64,000 bases of DNA from Peptoniphilus genitalis. Its GTDB lineage: Bacteria; Bacillota; Clostridia; Tissierellales; Peptoniphilaceae. A program made the translations under genes and the position numbers. Position 1 is the first letter of the stretch. Every line of letters begins with the position of its first letter. Shown one piece after another: positions 51,690-61,519 of the stretch. Below the pieces are notes generated by a model. The model saw nothing but the letters and a program-made list of their open reading frames with translations, made no database searches and was not told where the DNA came from. The DNA lies in the NCBI RefSeq assembly GCF_023614525.1, contig NZ_CP097885.1:1424501-1488500 (forward strand), in the 5' to 3' direction.

Positions 51690-51888
51690 TATAAGGAGGG
51701 GGTTAAGGGGCATTGCGAGGCCCCTTTCCCCCTCCTTAAACCACCCCCATTAACCCCACGCGCTGGAAGTCCAAAAAAATTGGCTATGCTAAATTTTCAA
51801 AACTCACTCGCTTCGCGAGTTTAAACAGTTGAAAATTTTTAACGCACAGCCAATTTTTTTGCTTATTTTATGCACTCCCACTAGTCTT
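51690..51888 (-). repeat. Structured intergenic repeat, copy G (type III, inverted relative to F)
   Basis: Read on the minus strand: GCATAAAATAAGCAAAAAAA, outer stem AAAAAAATTGGCTGTGC/GCATAGCCAATTTTTTT, inner stem AAATTTTCAA/TTGAAAATTT with an internal ACTCGCGAAGCGAGT hairpin. The tail hairpin at 51693-51737 pairs AAGGAGGGGG with CCCCCTCCTT and AGGGGC with GCCCCT. Compared with copy F the outer stem carries paired changes (CGGTTAT against TGGCTGT). It lies just upstream of the cysK promoter. Confidence 0.8.
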
Positions 51889-52022
51889 TAATTTAAGGCT
51901 GACGTCTTGCTTATGAAAAGTAAAGAATGTGATTCTGACAGGCCGTTAGTTTGTAAGAGAGGTCTGAAGGAGATATCTCTAGGCATAAGTAAGGGATATT
52001 AGAAAAATATACTCTCACAGCA

Positions 52023-52157
52023 ATGGAAATAAGTTTCATGAAAATTTATGACTTTATGAGAAAGTGTGACTTCATAAAAAATTGCGACTTTATAAGAAAC
52101 TATGACTTCACAAAAATTTACAAAGTCACGAGAATTTATGACTTAGTAAAAATTTAA
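52023..52157 (+). CDS. Possible 44-codon ORF made of hexapeptide repeats
   Basis: The third 18-bp array is open in the repeat phase and would encode six repeats such as YDFMRK, CDFIKN, CDFIRN and YDFTKI after a short MEISFMKI start. No RBS or promoter precedes either ATG (52023 or 52038), and the sister arrays carry stop codons. Translation is therefore doubtful. Confidence 0.2.
   Translation: MEISFMKIYDFMRKCDFIKNCDFIRNYDFTKIYKVTRIYDLVKI
52047..52154 (+). repeat. 18-bp tandem repeat array 3 (6 units)
   Basis: Six units of exactly 18 bp: TATGACTTTATGAGAAAG, TGTGACTTCATAAAAAAT, TGCGACTTTATAAGAAAC, TATGACTTCACAAAAATT, TACAAAGTCACGAGAATT and TATGACTTAGTAAAAATT. It lies in the gap between copy G and the glmU promoter. 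The remaining part of 51889-52259 is AT-rich with no further gene. Confidence 0.85.
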
Positions 52158-52259
52158 GAAGTAAACAAGGGAAATTTTCCATAAAATTTATTTTATTTTT
52201 ACAAAAAACAAAAAAATCTTCTACAAGTGGCTGAAATATAAATTAATTGTGAAATTTTC

Positions 52260-52289
52260 TTGAATATAAGAGTCAATCTTAGTTATAAT
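52260..52289 (+). promoter_or_regulatory. Promoter of the glmU-prs-pth-mfd operon
   Basis: TTGAAT (52260-52265) and TATAAT (52284-52289) are 18 bp apart, 28 bp before the glmU ATG. Confidence 0.7.
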
Positions 52290-52317
52290 GTAAGGAGTAA
52301 ATAAAAAGAGGTGTTTT

Positions 52318-53697
52318 ATGAAAGTTTCAGTTATCCTGGCAGCAGGAGAGGGAACGAGAATGAAGTCCAAAAAACCAAAGGTACTTCATGAAATTCTTGG
52401 AAGACCTATGCTTTTTTATGTCCTAAATTCTTGCAAGCATTCGCAAGTTGAAAAGAATCTTGTAGTTGTGGGACACAACAAGGAAAAAGTGTGCAAGGCC
52501 TTTGAAGATGAACAAGATGTGGAATTTATTGAGCAACCTATTGGCGACAATGTACCTTATGGTACAGGTTATGCCGTGATGAATGCTCTTGATAAAATAG
52601 AAGATGATGATACAGTCATTATCCTAAATGGTGATACTCCAATTATTTCTAATTCAACTATTTCATGCTTTTTGAGATACCACGAAGAGAGAAATAATGA
52701 TATAACAGTTTTATCTGCTGATATGAAGGATCCTACAAACTACGGCAGGATTGTCAGAGATGAAAATGCAAATGTTGTTGCAATAGTTGAGGAAAAGGAC
52801 GCTAGTGAAAAGCAAAAGCTAATTCGTGAAATTAATTCAGGAATTTTTGCCTTCAAAGGTTCTTCTCTAAGGTCAGCTCTAAAGAAAATCAACACTGATA
52901 ATGCAGCAAATGAGCTTTATATAACTGACACCCTTGAAATCCTAGTTAAGGAAGGCAAGAGGGTTGACTCCTTTAAGCTCAGGGACACAAGAGAAATCCT
53001 TGGGGTTAATTCAAGATACGAGTTATCTATTGCAGCAGAAATCTTACAAAAAAAGATAAACAAGGAATACATGATAAATGGTGTTGGGATAATTGACCCT
53101 AAGTCCACTTATATTGAATATGGAGCTACTATCGAAAGAGATGTCATGATTTACCCAGGCACTCGCATTGACAGGAAGTCTGTAATAAAAGAAGGGGCAG
53201 AAATTTACTCTTCTACAATAAAGAATTCAACAATTGGAGAAGATGTTATTATTAGGTCATCTGAAATAGAAGACTCTTCTATAGGAAGGGGAACTACAGT
53301 GGGACCTTATGCTCACTTAAGACCAAACTCTCATGTTGGAGAAAATTGTAAAATTGGAAACTTTGTTGAAGTTAAGAATTCTAATGTTGGAGATGGGTCA
53401 AAGATGAGCCACCTTGCTTACATAGGCGATGCCGATGTGGGCAGTGGAGTTAACATAGGCTGCGGAGTGGTCTTTGTTAATTACGATGGAAGAGACAAGT
53501 TTAGGGCCAAGGTTGGGGACAATGCCTTTATTGGTTCTAATGCAAATTTAGTAGCACCAATTGAAGTAGAAGAAAATGGCTATGTTGCAGCTGGATCTAC
53601 TATTACTAAAAAAGTTTTGAAGGGTCAACTTTCTCTTGAGAGAGCACCTCAAAAAAATATAGATGGTTGGGTTGAGAGAAAAGGATTTATGAAATAG
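52318..53697 (+). CDS. glmU: Bifunctional N-acetylglucosamine-1-phosphate uridyltransferase / glucosamine-1-phosphate acetyltransferase
   Basis: The 459-aa enzyme makes UDP-GlcNAc for peptidoglycan. The N-terminal pyrophosphorylase domain has [19 protein letters not shown], and the C-terminal left-handed beta helix (about 250-459) carries the acetyltransferase site ([20 protein letters not shown] and NYDGRDK). It has normal length. The ATG follows AAGAGGTG. It begins the classic glmU-prs-pth-mfd string. Confidence 0.96.
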   Translation: MKVSVILAAGEGTRMKSKKPKVLHEILGRPMLFYVLNSCKHSQVEKNLVVVGHNKEKVCKAFEDEQDVEFIEQPIGDNVPYGTGYAVMNALDKIEDDDTVIILNGDTPIISNSTISCFLRYHEERNNDITVLSADMKDPTNYGRIVRDENANVVAIVEEKDASEKQKLIREINSGIFAFKGSSLRSALKKINTDNAANELYITDTLEILVKEGKRVDSFKLRDTREILGVNSRYELSIAAEILQKKINKEYMINGVGIIDPKSTYIEYGATIERDVMIYPGTRIDRKSVIKEGAEIYSSTIKNSTIGEDVIIRSSEIEDSSIGRGTTVGPYAHLRPNSHVGENCKIGNFVEVKNSNVGDGSKMSHLAYIGDADVGSGVNIGCGVVFVNYDGRDKFRAKVGDNAFIGSNANLVAPIEVEENGYVAAGSTITKKVLKGQLSLERAPQKNIDGWVERKGFMK

Positions 53698-53710
53698 GAG
53701 GACGTGGATA

Positions 53711-54661
53711 ATGAACACAGTTAATGGAGATATTGTAGTATTTACAGGAAATTCTAACCTTAGTCTTGTAGATAAAATTTGTGAAAACTTGGGAATTGAA
53801 AAGGGCGCTTGTACTGTGTCCACATTTTCTGATGGAGAAATTTCAATTGATATTGGAGTTTCTGTAAGAGGTAAGGATGTTTTTGTTATCCAATCAACTT
53901 CTTCACCAGTTAATGACAACCTAATGGAACTTTTAATTTTAATTGATGGTCTAAAGAGAGCATCAGCTGGTAGAATTAACGCAGTTATCCCTTACTACGG
54001 ATATGCAAGACAAGACAGAAAGACTAAGGCAAGGGAACCTATTACTTCAAAACTTGTGGCAAATCTAATTACTGAAGCAGGAGCTGACAGGGTTGTTGCA
54101 ATGGACCTTCACGCTGGTCAAATCCAAGGATATTTTGATATCCCAGTTGACCACCTAACAGCAGTTCCTTATCTTGCAAGATACTTCAAGGACATTGTAA
54201 GTGAAGACGACTTTGTAGTTGTTTCTCCAGACCTTGGAGGAGTTACTAGAACAAGAAAATTTGCCAACGAATTAAATCTTCCTATTGCAATAATTGAAAA
54301 GAGAAGACCAAAGGCAAATGTATCTGAAGTTATGAATATTATTGGTGATGTTGAAGGCAAGTCAGTTATTCTTGTTGATGACATTGCAGACACTGCTGGA
54401 ACTATTACTAAGGCAGCAGATGCTTTAAAGGCAAGAGGTGCAAAGAAAGTTTATGGAGCTGCAACTCACGGAGTCTTATCAGGTCCAGCTATTGAAAGAC
54501 TAAAGAATTCATCTCTTGAAAAATTTGTAATCACAGATACTATTGAACTTCCAGAAGAAAAGAAAATAGATAAGATTGATATTGTGTCTGTTTCTCCAAT
54601 TTTTGCATCAGCAATTAAGAGAATCAACACATCACAATCAGTTAGTGAAATGTTTGAATAA
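53711..54661 (+). CDS. prs: Ribose-phosphate pyrophosphokinase
   Basis: The 316-aa enzyme makes PRPP from ribose-5-phosphate and ATP. It contains the ATP region [18 protein letters not shown], the metal site [19 protein letters not shown] and the PRPP loop [12 protein letters not shown]. It starts 13 bp after glmU behind AGGAGGACG. Confidence 0.96.
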   Translation: MNTVNGDIVVFTGNSNLSLVDKICENLGIEKGACTVSTFSDGEISIDIGVSVRGKDVFVIQSTSSPVNDNLMELLILIDGLKRASAGRINAVIPYYGYARQDRKTKAREPITSKLVANLITEAGADRVVAMDLHAGQIQGYFDIPVDHLTAVPYLARYFKDIVSEDDFVVVSPDLGGVTRTRKFANELNLPIAIIEKRRPKANVSEVMNIIGDVEGKSVILVDDIADTAGTITKAADALKARGAKKVYGAATHGVLSGPAIERLKNSSLEKFVITDTIELPEEKKIDKIDIVSVSPIFASAIKRINTSQSVSEMFE

Positions 54662-54670
54662 GGTGATTAA

Positions 54671-55240
54671 GTGTATATAATTGCAGGACTGGGAAACCCC
54701 GGCAAGAAGTATGAAGATACTAGGCATAATGTGGGCTTCTCAACAATTGATGTCCTTGCGGATAAGCTTAATATAAAAGTTAATAAGATTAAATTTAAGG
54801 GGCTTGTAGGTGAAGGGAGAATCGGCAACGAGAAGGTCATTCTCCTAAAGCCCCATACTTTTATGAACAATTCCGGAGAATCAATTGTAGAAATTTTAAA
54901 TTTTTATAAATTAAAACCAGAAGACCTAATGGTTATTGTAGACGACATCGACATTGAATTTGCTCAGTTAAAGATAAAGAAAAATGGATCAGCTGGTACT
55001 CACAATGGACTTAAGTCAATTGTAAATTTAACAGGAAGCAAAAATTTTGCCAGGTTTAAAATTGGTGTTGGGAAGAAACACCCTAATGAAGATTTGGCAA
55101 GCTTTGTTCTGTCCAATTTTCCATCAAAGGATAGGAAGCATATTGCCGATGCCATTGATGCCTGTGCCGATGCAGTAATTGATGCAGTGGACTCAGGTAT
55201 CGACAAGTCCATGAATTCTTATAACAACAACATTTATTGA
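54671..55240 (+). CDS. pth: Peptidyl-tRNA hydrolase
   Basis: The 189-aa enzyme rescues stalled peptidyl-tRNAs. It starts at GTG after AAGGTGAT. The N-terminal GLGNPGKKYEDTRHNVGF holds the catalytic His, and DDIDIEF and GSAGTHNGLKSI are also family motifs. The position between prs and mfd is the usual one. Confidence 0.95.
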   Translation: MYIIAGLGNPGKKYEDTRHNVGFSTIDVLADKLNIKVNKIKFKGLVGEGRIGNEKVILLKPHTFMNNSGESIVEILNFYKLKPEDLMVIVDDIDIEFAQLKIKKNGSAGTHNGLKSIVNLTGSKNFARFKIGVGKKHPNEDLASFVLSNFPSKDRKHIADAIDACADAVIDAVDSGIDKSMNSYNNNIY

Positions 55241-55248
55241 GGTGAAAA

Positions 55249-58200
55249 TTGAATTTTTTAATCAATAGTGTAAAGAACCTAGAAGCTTTTAAGGAATTAG
55301 ATAATTCAATAAAAATTTCAAAGAACACTGCAGTCTTTGGTTCAGAGGAGGCAGTGCTCTCTCTTTTTGCGCCCACTTTTGCAGCTGATGGGAGGAAAGT
55401 CTGCCTTATCTCACAAGATAGGGTAAGGGCAAGAAAGGCCTACGAGGACATTGAGTCCATATCAGATGAGACCTGCGTCTATTATCCAGAAAAGGACGTC
55501 TTTTTCTACGACAGGGATTCAAAGTCCAAGGAGAATACAAAGAAGAGGCTAGAAGCCATGGCAGAGATTTCAAGTGGCAGGGCAAAGATGGTTGTCACAA
55601 CCTTAAACGCCTTGACTGCAAAGATATCAAGGCCAGAAATTTTTGCATCTTATAAGATTCCTATAGAAGTTGGGCAAGTTTTGAATCTTGACGTCCTACC
55701 CAAGAAACTTGTGGAAATGGGTTACGAAAGATTTCCAAGTGTTGAGGGTCTAGGTCAATTTTCTCTTAGGGGTTCCATCATTGACATTGGGACCCAAGAT
55801 GCCAACTACAGGATAGAACTTTTTGATGACGAAGTTGATTCCATTAGGTCCTTTGAAATTGAAAGCCAAAGGTCCATTGATAAGCTAGAAAAAATTACAA
55901 TCTATCCCATAGAAGACTTGATTATAAAAGCAGACGAAAGAGATCAAGTTGCTGAGAGAATTAAAAAAGACCTTTCCAAGACCAAGCTCCAGGGGAAAGA
56001 AAAAGATAGACTCAATGAAAAGTTTTTGAGATACGTTGACAGGTTAGAAAACCAAGAGACTATTATCAACAAGGACCTAATCCTTCCTTATGTAGACCAA
56101 GAAGAAGTGGGATCCTTCTTAGATTACTTGGATGATTTTATATTTTTAATTGAAGAGCCTTCCAGGATTCTTGAAAGAGAAGAAGAACTTGATCTTGCAA
56201 ATGGAGAAAAGTTTGCAATCTTAATAGAGAATGGTGAAGTCACAAAGTCTCACGAAAAAACTTTTTACAACTATAAGGACATAGTCGACAAGTTAAATGA
56301 AAAAACTTTAATAACTTTTAACGCCCTATTGAAGCCACCAAAGATGTTTAAGCCAAAGGACATTGTGAACATCAAGGTCAAGAGCGTGACAAACTACATG
56401 TCAAAGATAAAACTTTTCAAGGAAGACCTAGACTATTATGGAAAAAATAATTTCCAAGTCATCCTCCTTGGGGCAACAGAAAAAAGAGCCAAGCGTCTTT
56501 TTGATCACCTTGTGGACTTGGGCTACTCACCACACTTGGCAAAAAATACAAAGAATGAAAAAATCACTTCCAAGCTTGTTGTCACTACTGGTGCCTTAAA
56601 TGAAGGAATAGAATTTTCAGATTCAAAGACAGTTTTTATTAATTATTCAGAAATTTATGGGTCCTTCTCAAAGAATAAAAAGAAAAAACCAGCTAAGAAG
56701 AAGGCACTAAACTTTGAAGATTTACAAATTGGTGACTACGTAGTTCACGAGGCCCATGGTGTTGGTAAATATGTTGGGACAAGAAGACTTGAAGTCTCAG
56801 GCATACAAAAGGACTACATTCTTATTGAGTACGGTGGAGAGGACAAACTCTTCCTTCCAATAGAAGCTCTTGATTCCATTTACAAGTACGTACAAGAGGG
56901 CAAGAGGCCGCCAAAGGTCAACAAGTTAAACTCTCTTGACTGGAAAAAGAAAAAGGCTCGTGCAAGACAGTCCATTGACGACATGGCTGAGGACTTAATA
57001 AAACTCTACGCAACTCGTGAGAATACCAAAGGCTTTGCCTTTAGTGAGGACTCCCAATATCAAAGGGAGTTTGAGGATGCCTTCATCTATGAAGAAACTC
57101 CTGGCCAGTTGAAGTCTGCTGAAGAGATAAAAGAAGACATGGAGAAGGCATCTCCAATGGATAGACTTCTCTGCGCCGACGTTGGTTATGGAAAGACAGA
57201 GGTTGCCCTTCGTGCAGCCTTTAAAGCAATACTTGACGGAAAGCAAGTTGCAATTCTTGTGCCAACAACTATATTAGCTCAGCAACACTACAACACAATT
57301 AAGGAGAGGTTTAAAAACTTCCCTGTGGGAGTTGGACTTCTATCAAGGTTTAGGTCCAAGAAGGATCAGAAGATGGACCTTGAAGGTCTGAAGGATGGCA
57401 ACATTGATATAATAGTGGGAACTCACAGGCTCCTTTCCAAGGACGTGAAGTTCAAGGACTTGGGACTTTTAATTATTGACGAAGAGCAAAGATTTGGAGT
57501 TCGTCACAAGGAAAAGTTGAGGATGCTAAAGGAAAATGTAGACACCTTAACTCTAACAGCCACACCAATTCCAAGGACTCTTCAGATGTCTATGATTGGA
57601 ATAAGGGACATGTCTGTTATTGAAGAGCCACCTGAAGAGAGATTTCCAGTGGAAACTTACGTCCTAGAGTATAACAACCTCATGGTTCGTGAGGCCATCC
57701 TAAAGGAAATTGAAAGGGGAGGACAAGTTTACTTCCTCTACAACAAGGTTTCAAATATGGAAAATAAACTTTTGGAACTTAGGAAGCTTGTGCCAGAGGC
57801 GACCTTCTCTATGGCAAATGGTCAGATGACTGAGAAGGCCCTTGAAGATACAATGATTGACTTCATAGAGGGTAATGTTGACGTATTAGTTTGCTCAACT
57901 ATAATAGAAACGGGTATGGACGTTCCCAATGCAAACACAATGATAATAACAGACTCCAATAGGTTGGGACTTTCACAACTTTATCAACTTCGTGGAAGGA
58001 TAGGCAGGTCATCGAGAATTGCCTACGCCTACTTCACCTACGACAGGTCCACATCAATCTCTGAAGTGGCACAAAAGAGACTCCAAGCTATAAAAGAGTT
58101 CACTGAGTTTGGGTCAGGTCACAAGATTGCAGAAAGAGACCTCGAGATAAGAGGGTCTGGATCCATACTAGGGTCAAGACAGTCAGGTCACATAGAAAAA

Positions 58201-58728
58201 ATTGGTTACGACCTCTACATGAAGTATCTAAAGGATGCTGTCATGAAGTTAAAGGGTCTTGATGTTGAAGAAGAAATTGAAACTACAATTGATCTCAAGC
58301 TGGATTCCTTTATACCAAAAGAATATATTGCTGATGACAGGACAAGGCTTGAGATTTATAAAAAGATTTCTGTTTTATCAACTGAAGAAGAGTACTCAGA
58401 CCTTGTTGATGAATTAATCGACAGGTTCTCAGACTTCCCTGATGAAGTTTCAAACCTAATGGACATTGCCCTCTTAAAGAACAAGGCCCAAAAGGCAAAA
58501 GTTTCATCTATTGTTGAGAGAAGAGGAGAATATAGGGTAAGAGTAGAAGGTGAGGTTGAGCTTCCTGCCATAATGGAAATAAACAACGAGTTCGAAAATG
58601 TTTCCTACTCTATGGGCAATGTTAATGAAATTGTATTGACTAAGCTCAAGTATCCTCTCGATAAGCTTAAAAAACTAGTTACAATTTTGTATTTACACAA
58701 AAAGGACACAAAAACTTCTAAAAAGTAG
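55249..58728 (+). CDS. mfd: Transcription-repair coupling factor Mfd
   Basis: The 1,159-aa ATPase removes stalled RNA polymerase and recruits UvrA. Domains in order: UvrB-like N-terminal part, the RNA-polymerase-binding CarD-like domain (LQIGDYVVHEAHGVGKYVG near 495), RecG-like helicase motifs (CADVGYGKTEVALRA, LLIIDEEQRFGVRHKEKL, LTATPIPRTLQMSM), and the translocation motif EIRGSGSILGSRQSG. It starts at TTG after GAGGTGAAAA. It has full length. Confidence 0.96.
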   Translation: MNFLINSVKNLEAFKELDNSIKISKNTAVFGSEEAVLSLFAPTFAADGRKVCLISQDRVRARKAYEDIESISDETCVYYPEKDVFFYDRDSKSKENTKKRLEAMAEISSGRAKMVVTTLNALTAKISRPEIFASYKIPIEVGQVLNLDVLPKKLVEMGYERFPSVEGLGQFSLRGSIIDIGTQDANYRIELFDDEVDSIRSFEIESQRSIDKLEKITIYPIEDLIIKADERDQVAERIKKDLSKTKLQGKEKDRLNEKFLRYVDRLENQETIINKDLILPYVDQEEVGSFLDYLDDFIFLIEEPSRILEREEELDLANGEKFAILIENGEVTKSHEKTFYNYKDIVDKLNEKTLITFNALLKPPKMFKPKDIVNIKVKSVTNYMSKIKLFKEDLDYYGKNNFQVILLGATEKRAKRLFDHLVDLGYSPHLAKNTKNEKITSKLVVTTGALNEGIEFSDSKTVFINYSEIYGSFSKNKKKKPAKKKALNFEDLQIGDYVVHEAHGVGKYVGTRRLEVSGIQKDYILIEYGGEDKLFLPIEALDSIYKYVQEGKRPPKVNKLNSLDWKKKKARARQSIDDMAEDLIKLYATRENTKGFAFSEDSQYQREFEDAFIYEETPGQLKSAEEIKEDMEKASPMDRLLCADVGYGKTEVALRAAFKAILDGKQVAILVPTTILAQQHYNTIKERFKNFPVGVGLLSRFRSKKDQKMDLEGLKDGNIDIIVGTHRLLSKDVKFKDLGLLIIDEEQRFGVRHKEKLRMLKENVDTLTLTATPIPRTLQMSMIGIRDMSVIEEPPEERFPVETYVLEYNNLMVREAILKEIERGGQVYFLYNKVSNMENKLLELRKLVPEATFSMANGQMTEKALEDTMIDFIEGNVDVLVCSTIIETGMDVPNANTMIITDSNRLGLSQLYQLRGRIGRSSRIAYAYFTYDRSTSISEVAQKRLQAIKEFTEFGSGHKIAERDLEIRGSGSILGSRQSGHIEKIGYDLYMKYLKDAVMKLKGLDVEEEIETTIDLKLDSFIPKEYIADDRTRLEIYKKISVLSTEEEYSDLVDELIDRFSDFPDEVSNLMDIALLKNKAQKAKVSSIVERRGEYRVRVEGEVELPAIMEINNEFENVSYSMGNVNEIVLTKLKYPLDKLKKLVTILYLHKKDTKTSKK

Positions 58729-58780
58729 TGTATAATAGAAACACTAAATGATAATAATTAAATAGAATAAGGAGAGAATT

Positions 58781-59869
58781 ATGTTTTTAAAAAAATTTGG
58801 TAAGATAGCAGTGACAATTGCACTAGCAGGTTCACTTGTAGCTTGTAGCGGTGCAAATAAAGATGCAGCAGCTAAGGTTGGTGGAGTTGAAATCCCAATG
58901 GCAGATTTTTATAAGTCTTATGCAGCAAGGGTAAATCAACTTACTTCAATGTATGGAGAAGATGTTCTTAAGAACAAGGAAGATGGTAAAAAGTCTACTG
59001 ACGAACTTTTAAGAGAACAAGCAATCACTGACTTAACAACAACTGAAGCTCTTAAACAAGATGCAGAAAAATCAAAAATCACAGTTTCTGATGAAGAAGT
59101 AAATAAAAAGCTTGACGAAATCAAGGCACAACTTGGTGGAGAAGAAGCTTTCAACAAGTTCCTAAAAGAAAATGGACTTCCAAAGGAATATGTTGCTGAA
59201 AACATGAAAAATCAAATGTTAGTTGGCAAATATACTCAAGAAAAATTAAAAGAACTTGAACCAACTGAAGAAGAAGTTAAAAAACAATACGAAGACAACA
59301 AGGATTCTTACTACAAGGCTAAGGCTTCTCACATCCTAGTTGATGACTTAAAGGAAGCTAACGTCCTAAGAAAGAAAATCTTAAAGGGAGAAGACTTTGC
59401 TAAGCTTGCAAAGGAAAACTCTAAGGACACAGGAAGTGCACAAAACGGTGGATCACTTGGCGAATTCACAAGTGGACAAATGGTTGAAGCCTTTGACAAG
59501 GAAATTGCTAAGATGAAGGTTGGAGACATTTCTGAACCTATCACTACACAATTTGGTTACCACATCATCAAACTTGAAGATAAAAAGCCTTTAGAATTTG
59601 ATGCAGTTAAGGACCAAATCAAGGCACAACTACAACAAGAAAAATTCAAAGAATACATTGACAAAGTTAAAAAAGATGCTAAAATAAAAATCTATGTTAA
59701 CACTTCTAAAGAAGTTCAACTTCCAGAAGAATACAAAAACTTTGGCAAGGTAGAAAAAGAAGGCCAAGCTAAGGAAACTAATGCAAAGGCTGAAGCAGGA
59801 AAGAAAAATGCAAAAGCTAATGCAGGAAAAGAAAATGCAAAGGCTGAAAACAAGAAAGAAACAAAATAA
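58781..59869 (+). CDS. PrsA-like peptidyl-prolyl isomerase lipoprotein
   Basis: The 362-aa lipoprotein has a signal peptide with lipobox LVAC (Cys about 22), so it is anchored outside the membrane. A SurA-type N-terminal helical region is followed by a parvulin domain (about 180-275: ASHILVDDL, GGSLGEFTSGQMVEAFD, FGYHIIKL). The last 40 residues are a low-complexity Lys/Ala/Asn/Glu repeat (NAKA/ENAKA). It helps secreted proteins fold. TATAAT at 58731-58736 may be its own -10 box. Confidence 0.92.
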   Translation: MFLKKFGKIAVTIALAGSLVACSGANKDAAAKVGGVEIPMADFYKSYAARVNQLTSMYGEDVLKNKEDGKKSTDELLREQAITDLTTTEALKQDAEKSKITVSDEEVNKKLDEIKAQLGGEEAFNKFLKENGLPKEYVAENMKNQMLVGKYTQEKLKELEPTEEEVKKQYEDNKDSYYKAKASHILVDDLKEANVLRKKILKGEDFAKLAKENSKDTGSAQNGGSLGEFTSGQMVEAFDKEIAKMKVGDISEPITTQFGYHIIKLEDKKPLEFDAVKDQIKAQLQQEKFKEYIDKVKKDAKIKIYVNTSKEVQLPEEYKNFGKVEKEGQAKETNAKAEAGKKNAKANAGKENAKAENKKETK

Positions 59870-59880
59870 GATTTAAATTA

Positions 59881-59940
59881 AAGCCTGTGAGTAAAGAGAA
59901 GAGGATTAAAGTTCTCTCTTAGGTCACAGGCCTTTTATTT
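59881..59940 (+). terminator. Terminator after the PrsA-like gene
   Basis: AGCCTGTGA pairs with TCACAGGCT-like sequence (TCACAGGCC), with an inner AGAGAA/TTCTCT stem, followed by a T-rich tail. Confidence 0.8.
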
Positions 59941-60055
59941 TTTATTTTAACCCAAGCTTTACTTTAATTTAATAATGCTTTGAAAATGTAAATTTAGAAA
60001 CAATTAAATTAAATTTCTGATATAATAAGAGAAATATGGATAAAGGGGTGATGTA

Positions 60056-60991
60056 ATGAGTTTTTCATCAGAGATTAAGGATGAAGTGGCTAAGATAAAA
60101 GTTGAAGACTACAAAATAATTTTATCTGAACTTGCAGGCATAACTCCCATGTGTGGGATTTTAAATTTCAAAAATAATAAAATTTCTATGGAATACATTA
60201 CAGAAAATGCTCCTGTGGCAAGGAGAATTTTTACATTTTTAAGAAGGTCCTTTGGTTTTGACGTTGAAGTTAAAAATGTTAGGTCCACTCAACTTAAAAA
60301 AAATGTATTTATTATCTATATATCGCAAGATGAGTCTTGCAGGTTACTTCTTGATGAGTTAAAATATATTAAGGGTGCAAGCGTATTTATGATAAATTAT
60401 GCGCCCACTGATCTCATAAAAACAAGTAATGAGAAAAAGGCCTACATCCGTGGTGCCTTTATGGGTTCAGGATCCATTACAGATCCAAAAAAAGGATATC
60501 ATTTGGAATTTGTTTCTGAAAACGAATCCAACGCATACTTTTTAAGAGATACAATTAATGAATTTGGACTCAAGTCAAAGGTAATTATGAGAAAGGAAAA
60601 ATACATAATTTACATTAAGGACTCAGAACAAATTTCCGACTTCCTATCTCTCATAGGTGCCTATAACTCTGTTTTGAATTACGAAAACGTAAGAGTTATA
60701 AAGGAAATGAGAAACAATGTAAATAGGATTGTAAATTGTGAGACGGCTAACTTAAATAAAACAGTTAAATCATCTTACGACCAGGTAGAAGATATAAAGC
60801 TTATCGAGATGGAAATTGGGATAGAAAATTTAGATGAGGATTTGAAAGCCATAGCCAAGATAAGACTTGAGAACAGGTCTATGAGTTTAAACGACATTGC
60901 GAACTCTCTTGAGCCAAAGCTTTCAAAGTCCACTGTTAATTATAGATTTAAAAAACTTAGGAGAATTGCGAACAAGTTGAGGGGTGTATAA
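60056..60991 (+). CDS. whiA: DNA-binding protein WhiA
   Basis: The 311-aa protein has an N-terminal LAGLIDADG-like fold (with AYIRGAFMGSGSITDPKKGYH) and a C-terminal helix-turn-helix (SLNDIANSLEPKLSKSTVNYR). It influences division and chromosome functions in Gram-positives. The ATG follows AAAGGGGTG. It precedes the HPr gene, as whiA often precedes ptsH or crh; the usual upstream rapZ-yvcK are absent here. Confidence 0.95.
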   Translation: MSFSSEIKDEVAKIKVEDYKIILSELAGITPMCGILNFKNNKISMEYITENAPVARRIFTFLRRSFGFDVEVKNVRSTQLKKNVFIIYISQDESCRLLLDELKYIKGASVFMINYAPTDLIKTSNEKKAYIRGAFMGSGSITDPKKGYHLEFVSENESNAYFLRDTINEFGLKSKVIMRKEKYIIYIKDSEQISDFLSLIGAYNSVLNYENVRVIKEMRNNVNRIVNCETANLNKTVKSSYDQVEDIKLIEMEIGIENLDEDLKAIAKIRLENRSMSLNDIANSLEPKLSKSTVNYRFKKLRRIANKLRGV

Positions 60992-60992
60992 A

Positions 60993-61259
60993 ATGATAAG
61001 TAAAAAAGTTGTACTTAATAATAGTGACGGGCTCCACGCTAGGGCAGCTGCACTATTTGTAAGAGAGGCTAACAAGTTTGCTTCTGAAATAAATCTTGAA
61101 GCTCATAGTGACAAGGTAAATGGCAAGTCCATTATTGGGATTATGTCTCTTGGTGCCTTCACAGGTGAAGAGATCATCATTGAAGCTGACGGCGTAGATG
61201 AAGAAGAAGCTGTGGAAAGATTAGCTAACTTAGTTGAAAAAGAGTTTATAAATCTTTAA
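60993..61259 (+). CDS. ptsH: Phosphocarrier protein HPr
   Basis: The 88-aa protein carries phosphate in the PTS. The phosphorylatable His is in DGLHARAAALFV (about residue 16), so it is HPr rather than Crh, and the regulatory Ser lies in NGKSIIGIMSLG (about 47). The ATG at 60993 follows GAGGGGTG; an in-frame GTG at 60984 lies within that RBS. It is probably cotranscribed with whiA. Confidence 0.92.
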   Translation: MISKKVVLNNSDGLHARAAALFVREANKFASEINLEAHSDKVNGKSIIGIMSLGAFTGEEIIIEADGVDEEEAVERLANLVEKEFINL

Positions 61260-61281
61260 ATTAAATAAAATATTTTGCTTG

Positions 61282-61309
61282 GAGTTTTGCTTTGTCAAAA
61301 CTCTTTTTT
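61282..61309 (+). terminator. Terminator after ptsH
   Basis: GAGTTTTG pairs with CAAAACTC around CTTTGT and is followed by six Ts. The gap up to dnaE (61310-61519) is very AT-rich and includes decayed 18-bp units (TATAAGCTAGTGAAAAAT). Confidence 0.85.
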
Positions 61310-61519
61310 CATGTCCTTTTATTTGTCTTTGGCCTTTGATAAAATATATTAAAGATTAGTAATGAAAATTTTTTATTTTTAAAATTTATAAGCTAGTGAA
61401 AAATTTTTTAAAACTTATTAGTGAGTTATAAAAATTTTTTGAAAATTGATTTTAAATTTTTTAAGATTTTTTATAAATTAAAAATAAAAATTTGTGATTT
61501 ATAGATTAAGGATGATCCT

